Below are positions 60,373-64,000 of a stretch of 64,000 bases of DNA, one piece after another (positions within the stretch are counted from its first letter, which is position 1; every line of letters begins with the position of its first letter). The stretch lies in the NCBI RefSeq assembly GCF_900109095.1, contig NZ_FNYZ01000019.1:44838-108837 (forward strand). The letters are read 5' to 3'. Origin of the DNA: Sphingobium sp. AP50. GTDB lineage: Bacteria; Pseudomonadota; Alphaproteobacteria; Sphingomonadales; Sphingomonadaceae. Below the pieces are notes generated by a model, which was not told where the DNA came from, did not search any database, and worked only from the letters and a program-made list of their open reading frames with translations. Both the position numbers and the translations under genes were made by a program.

Positions 60373-61842
60373 ATGTTGCCCGACGCCGTTCGCATTGCCC
60401 ATCCCGACAGGCTGTTCATCGGCGGCGCATGGGTCGCATCGACCGGCGATGGCGTGATCGACATCGTCTCGCCCAATAGCGAGGATGTCGTCGCGCAGGT
60501 TGCGGAAGGCAATGCGGCGGACATGGATCGCGCCGTCGCCGCTGCGCGCAAGGCTTTCGACGAAGGACCATGGCCGACCATGGCCCCGGCGGAGCGCGGC
60601 GCGATTGTCCGGCGCATGGGCGCGGAACTGGAAAAGCGCGCGCCCGAACTGGCGGCCGCCTGGACCGCGCAGGTCGGCGGCCTCGCCAGTTTCGCCCCGA
60701 TCATGACCGGCGGCGCCACTGCAACGATGATGGCGATCGCCGGCTATGCGGACAGCTATCCCTTCGTGGAGCGCCGCCCGTCGCATATGGTGGACACCGC
60801 CATTGTCGTGCAGGAACCGGCCGGCGTCGTCGCGGCGATCGCGCCGTGGAATGCGCCCTATGGCATCATGTCGGCCAAGGTCGCCTATGCACTGGTCGCG
60901 GGCTGCACCGTCATCATGAAGCCTTCGCCCGAAACCCCGCTGGAGGCCTATATCATGGCCGAAGCGGCGGAGGCGGCCGGGGTGCCCGCCGGGGTCGTCA
61001 ATCTGGTCGCCGCCGGGCGCGATGCGTCCGATCATCTGGTCCGCAATTCGGGCATCGACAAGGTGACTTTCACCGGGTCGACGCTGGCGGGCAAGCGGAT
61101 CGGCGAAGTCTGCGCCGGGCGGGTGGCGCGCTGCACGCTGGAACTGGGCGGCAAGTCGGCCGCGATCGTGCGCGACGACTTCCCGATCGAGGTGGCCGCC
61201 GCGATCCTGGGCAACACCATCACCATCATGAGCGGGCAGGTCTGCGCCATGCTGAGCCGCGCTATCGTGCCAAAGCATCGGCATGACGAACTGGCCGACG
61301 CCATCGCAAAGGTGATGCAGGGCATCCGCATCGGCCATAGCGACGCCCCCGATACCCAGCTTGGCCCGGTGGCGATGAAGCGGCAACTGGACCGGGTGGA
61401 GGAGTATATCGCGCTGGGCCGCGAAAGCGCCGACCTCGTCACCGGCGGCAATCGCCCGGCGCATATGAACAAGGGCTATTTCATCGAACCGACCCTGTTC
61501 GCCAATGTCGATAACGCCAGCCGCATCGCGCAGGAGGAGATTTTCGGTCCCGTCCTCTGCCTGATCCCGGCGGAGGATGAAGAGGATGCGATCCGCATCG
61601 CCAATGACAGCGCCTTCGGCCTCAACGGATCGGTGCTGACCAACGATGCCGACGCCGCCTATCGCATCGGTCGGCGCATCCGGGCCGGGGGCTTTGGCCA
61701 GAATGGCATGAAGCTCGAATTCGGTCTGCCCTTTGGCGGCTTCAAACAATCGGGCATCGGTCGCGAAGGCGGGGTGGAGGGGCTGCATCCCTATCTGGAA
61801 ACCAAGACGATCCTGCTCGACACGGCGCCTGCGGGCTTCTGA
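60373..61842 (+). CDS. Aldehyde dehydrogenase of the box-A regulon, candidate coniferaldehyde dehydrogenase
   Basis: A 489-residue ALDH: VTFTGSTLAGKRIGEV, Glu in CTLELGGKSAAIV, catalytic Cys in IMSGQVCAMLSRAIVP, and C-terminal FGLPFGGFKQSGIGREGGVEGL. ATG 60373 follows AGGAGAGG; a TTG two codons upstream is also open. Its promoter carries a box-A palindrome, grouping it with the hydroxylase, alcohol dehydrogenases and stilbene dioxygenase. Its aldehyde is therefore probably a side-chain product such as coniferaldehyde, distinct from the ferC-linked dehydrogenase. Confidence 0.85.
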   Translation: MLPDAVRIAHPDRLFIGGAWVASTGDGVIDIVSPNSEDVVAQVAEGNAADMDRAVAAARKAFDEGPWPTMAPAERGAIVRRMGAELEKRAPELAAAWTAQVGGLASFAPIMTGGATATMMAIAGYADSYPFVERRPSHMVDTAIVVQEPAGVVAAIAPWNAPYGIMSAKVAYALVAGCTVIMKPSPETPLEAYIMAEAAEAAGVPAGVVNLVAAGRDASDHLVRNSGIDKVTFTGSTLAGKRIGEVCAGRVARCTLELGGKSAAIVRDDFPIEVAAAILGNTITIMSGQVCAMLSRAIVPKHRHDELADAIAKVMQGIRIGHSDAPDTQLGPVAMKRQLDRVEEYIALGRESADLVTGGNRPAHMNKGYFIEPTLFANVDNASRIAQEEIFGPVLCLIPAEDEEDAIRIANDSAFGLNGSVLTNDADAAYRIGRRIRAGGFGQNGMKLEFGLPFGGFKQSGIGREGGVEGLHPYLETKTILLDTAPAGF

Positions 61843-61844
61843 CC

Positions 61845-62255
61845 ATGATCGCCCTCAATGCGCAGGGGCGGGGGAGCGGCGCGGCCTTCACCGCCGCCCG
61901 GATCATCTTCGGCGGCTGGTTCCTCTTTTCGGGGGTGGAATATTTCACCCCCTTCGACCTTCAGCCGCTGGGCAACACGCCGCTGGCGCAGGAATTTACC
62001 TTGGCGTTGATCCATTCGGGCCTGTTCGCCTGGATCAAGGTCATGGAAGTAGTCGCCGCCTTGCTCATATTGGCGAACCGCGCCGCGCTGCCCGCCGCGC
62101 TCGCCTGCGTGCCGCTCAACATCGTGATCGGCTACTGGAATTTCGTGCTTGATCCCGGCGTGGTCGAATATGCATTCGGCATCGTGACGCTGCTGCTCAA
62201 TGCCATCCTGCTCTGGCCGTGGAAGGGGGAATTGATCGGGTTGCTGCGCTGGTAG
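61845..62255 (+). CDS. DoxX-family membrane protein
   Basis: A 136-residue four-helix membrane protein (AARIIFGGWFLFSGVEYFTPF, FTLALIHSGLFAWIKVMEVVAALLILANRAALPAALACVPLNIVIGYWNF, AILLWPWKGELIGLLRW). The DoxX group has mixed, mostly unproven roles in respiration or redox balance. The start lies 2 bp after the aldehyde dehydrogenase stop, so it is co-translated. Confidence 0.82.
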   Translation: MIALNAQGRGSGAAFTAARIIFGGWFLFSGVEYFTPFDLQPLGNTPLAQEFTLALIHSGLFAWIKVMEVVAALLILANRAALPAALACVPLNIVIGYWNFVLDPGVVEYAFGIVTLLLNAILLWPWKGELIGLLRW

Positions 62256-62336
62256 CATGCCTTGACCTGTCCTTGCCTATCGGGGATGGCCGACAGGAAG
62301 CAGGGCAAGGACCGGCATTTGGAACCGAAGACGACC

Positions 62337-63467
62337 ATGGAAAGCGCGCGCCCCGGCCTATTGCGGGCGACCCGTCTGGCCTTCGTCGTACCGGGCTATG
62401 CCATTTCCGCCTGGGCGCCGCTCATCCCGCATGTGCAGGCGCAGATCGGCCTCAACGCCGGGCAGCTCGGCATGGCGCTGCTGGCGCTGGGCGCCGGATC
62501 GATGACGACGATGCCGATCGCCGGGGGCCTTGTCGGCCGTTTCGGTTGCCGCCGCCTGTTTGCGGGCGCGGGCTATGCGGTGGCCCTCATCCTGCCGCTG
62601 CTGGCGCTCGCCCCCTCGGTCTGGTTGCTGGCGGCGGCGCTGTTTGCCCTCGGCATCTCGCTCGGCTTGCTCAGTTGTGCCCGCAATCTGCACGGCATCC
62701 ACACCGAACGCACCCTTGGCCGCCGCCTGATGTCCGGCTTCCACGGCTTCTACAGTCTGGGCTGCATCTTCGGCGCCGGCACGATGAGCGTCCTGATGGG
62801 CTCCGGCGTCGCGCCCGCGATCGCGATCCTGCTCGTGTCCCTCGCCATCCTCATCGGCGTAACCCTCTCGACGCCTTACATCACGGATGAACGCAACGCC
62901 TCCGGCCCGGCCTTTGCGCGCCCGCGCGGTATCGTTCTGCTGATAGGCCTGCTCTGCTTCGTCATCTTCATGGCGGAGGGATCGGTACTGGACTGGAGCG
63001 CGCTCCTCCTGTCGGACCATTTTCATCTCGACGCGGCGCGCGCGGGCCTGGGCTATGTCGCCTTCGCCATCACCATGACCGCCGGTCGGCTTATGGGGGA
63101 TCGTCTGGTCCGCCGCCTTGGCGACCGGATCATGCTGGGCCTTGGGCCGCTGATTGCAGTGCTGGGCTTCTGGATTGCGATCCTGCCCATCCACTGGACC
63201 CTGGCCGTTGCCGGCTTCGCTCTGGTGGGCGCGGGCTTGGCCAATATCGTGCCGCTTCTCTACAGCGCTGTCGGACGCCAGACCGTCATGCCGCAAAATC
63301 TCGCATTGGCCGCCGCCGGATCGATCGGCTTTGCCGGCGTTCTGACTGGGCCCGTGGCGATCGGCTTCATGGCTCAGTGGAGCAGCCTGTCCGCGGCCTT
63401 CGTCATATTGTCCGTTCTGGTCCTGCTGGCTGCCTATCAGGCGCCTCGGACGACACCCAGAGGGTGA
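62337..63467 (+). CDS. MFS transporter, YbjJ-like
   Basis: A 376-residue protein with 12 membrane segments (AFVVPGYAISAWAPLIPHVQAQIGLNAGQLGMALLALGAGSMTTMPIAGGLVGRFGCRRLF, RLMSGFHGFYSLGCIFGAGTMSV, MAEGSVLDWSALLLSDHF, TAGRLMGDRLVRRLGDRIMLG). These match the YbjJ/inner-membrane MFS group, with substrate unknown. ATG 62337 is chosen; ATG 62286 in frame is an alternative. It is third in the aldehyde dehydrogenase operon and may export or import an aromatic intermediate. Confidence 0.85.
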   Translation: MESARPGLLRATRLAFVVPGYAISAWAPLIPHVQAQIGLNAGQLGMALLALGAGSMTTMPIAGGLVGRFGCRRLFAGAGYAVALILPLLALAPSVWLLAAALFALGISLGLLSCARNLHGIHTERTLGRRLMSGFHGFYSLGCIFGAGTMSVLMGSGVAPAIAILLVSLAILIGVTLSTPYITDERNASGPAFARPRGIVLLIGLLCFVIFMAEGSVLDWSALLLSDHFHLDAARAGLGYVAFAITMTAGRLMGDRLVRRLGDRIMLGLGPLIAVLGFWIAILPIHWTLAVAGFALVGAGLANIVPLLYSAVGRQTVMPQNLALAAAGSIGFAGVLTGPVAIGFMAQWSSLSAAFVILSVLVLLAAYQAPRTTPRG

Positions 63468-63599
63468 GTTGATCGGACCATTGGTGTGAGTCGGGCGATA
63501 GAATCACCGGAGTTGGTTGATTCTGGCGTTAAATCAGGGGTTTGATTCTGGGTTTTGGTGGATTGGCGATTGATGCGCGGGGATGTGGGGTTTCTGCTA
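63468..63599. other. Short gap, no gene
   Basis: Contains GAATCACCGG and a nearby TGATTC arm that may form a weak hairpin after the MFS gene; nothing else recognised. Confidence 0.4.
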
Positions 63600-64000
63600 T
63601 TTTGACGTAAATGTCTGTAAATAAACAATATTTATATCCCCTTCACGAAAGTTTCAAAAAGTGTGTTGACGGAATTAGCGGTCCTATCTAGAGGGCTTTT
63701 CACCGGACGGGGCGCTGCCGACAGGGAGCGTTTGGAACGGTCGCCAACATAGACGGGATGCACCTCCCCTGGACAAGGTTTCAGGGTGGGATTGCTGTCC
63801 CGCTAAGGTTGTCGGTTCTTTGACATTGTCGGTTAGATGAAGGGACATGTGGGCGGCGGCTCCGGTCTGCCACGGCTTTCAGGCGTGGTGTGATCGGTTA
63901 AATTAGGCCGTTCCTTATTGGAGCCTTTTCGAGCTTGCTCGGGGAGGTTGTCTATATGTCTCAGTATATTCCACTAGAATATATTGTGCAGGAATGGCTC
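63600..64000 (+). promoter_or_regulatory. Probable rRNA operon promoter and leader (16S gene expected beyond the window)
   Basis: An AT-rich upstream element (63605-63640) precedes TTGACG (63666-63671), spaced 16-17 bp from CTAGAG/TAGAGG. About 140 bp downstream is GGTTCTTTGACA (63814-63825), an excellent match to the rrn antitermination boxA (E. coli TGCTCTTTAACA). GC-rich hairpins and a TATATTC/GAATATA stem (63965-63983) follow, with no open reading frame. The layout is that of a pre-16S leader. The 16S gene itself is not in the window. Confidence 0.68.

Overview
The window is dense, GC-rich DNA (long antisense ORFs, short intergenic gaps) from an alphaproteobacterium, most likely a sphingomonad of the Sphingobium/Novosphingobium type. 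Reasons: two long TonB-dependent receptors, an NDP-forming feruloyl-CoA synthetase (FerA type) with a MarR partner (FerC type), and a tetrahydrofolate-dependent aryl O-demethylase of the LigM type. Genus and species are inference.

Layout. 1-11.8 kb is housekeeping and surface biology: a partial AbrB-type membrane protein, TerC behind a probable yybP-ykoY (Mn) riboswitch, an M28 peptidase and a CapA-like phosphoesterase, a TctDE-like two-component system, a serine hydrolase and a TonB receptor. 11.9-16.5 kb carries a DSD1-type PLP enzyme with RidA, then a compact pyrimidine-utilisation set in the order rutB-rutC-rutD-rutA, without rutE/F/G. 16.6-43 kb is an aromatic catabolic region. It holds aldehyde dehydrogenase, ferC, ferA, an SDR/SnoaL/DUF3237 operon, glutathione-dependent formaldehyde oxidation (frmA, fghA), two MFS transporters, folate C1 genes (folB, folD, purU, metF), a LigM-like demethylase, a Xre-RES toxin-antitoxin pair, an IclR/SnoaL/MetE-core operon, ferB, and a p-cresol-methylhydroxylase/eugenol-hydroxylase-like flavocytochrome pair. 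43-48.2 kb has an NmrA-type reductase, a quinohemoprotein alcohol dehydrogenase and a GMC oxidoreductase. 48.2-53.7 kb is a cobalamin-riboswitch-controlled lower-ligand/nucleotide-loop operon. 53.8-57.9 kb has a lignostilbene-dioxygenase-like enzyme and a TonB receptor. 58-60 kb is a small accessory patch (DUF4304, PIN toxin-antitoxin). 60.3-63.5 kb has aldehyde dehydrogenase, DoxX and MFS genes. The window ends in what looks like a ribosomal RNA operon leader (promoter plus boxA), with the 16S gene expected just outside.

How it fits together. The aromatic genes can be assembled into a route from a side-chain-bearing guaiacyl compound (eugenol, isoeugenol, propylguaiacol or a stilbene/diarylpropane; substrate unproven) through coniferyl alcohol, coniferaldehyde, ferulate, feruloyl-CoA, vanillin and vanillate to protocatechuate. 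Methoxyl carbon is passed to tetrahydrofolate and oxidised by MetF, FolD and PurU; free formaldehyde is handled by FrmA/FghA. No ring-cleavage genes are present here.

The most novel signal is regulatory. Two unrelated palindromes recur in the intergenic regions. One (consensus TGTRTCMYNRGCRYAYW, five sites) marks ferC/aldehyde dehydrogenase, ferA, the AAHS transporter, the metF/ligM divergon and ferB, and is probably the FerC operator. The other (RTAACGATCGTTAY-like, seven sites) lies in or next to the core promoters of the peripheral units: SnoaL/SDR, MFS efflux, flavocytochrome, PQQ dehydrogenase, stilbene dioxygenase, TonB receptor and aldehyde dehydrogenase. It therefore defines a second dispersed regulon of about 40 kb. 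Its regulator is either the MarR protein at 23.1 kb or a protein outside the window.
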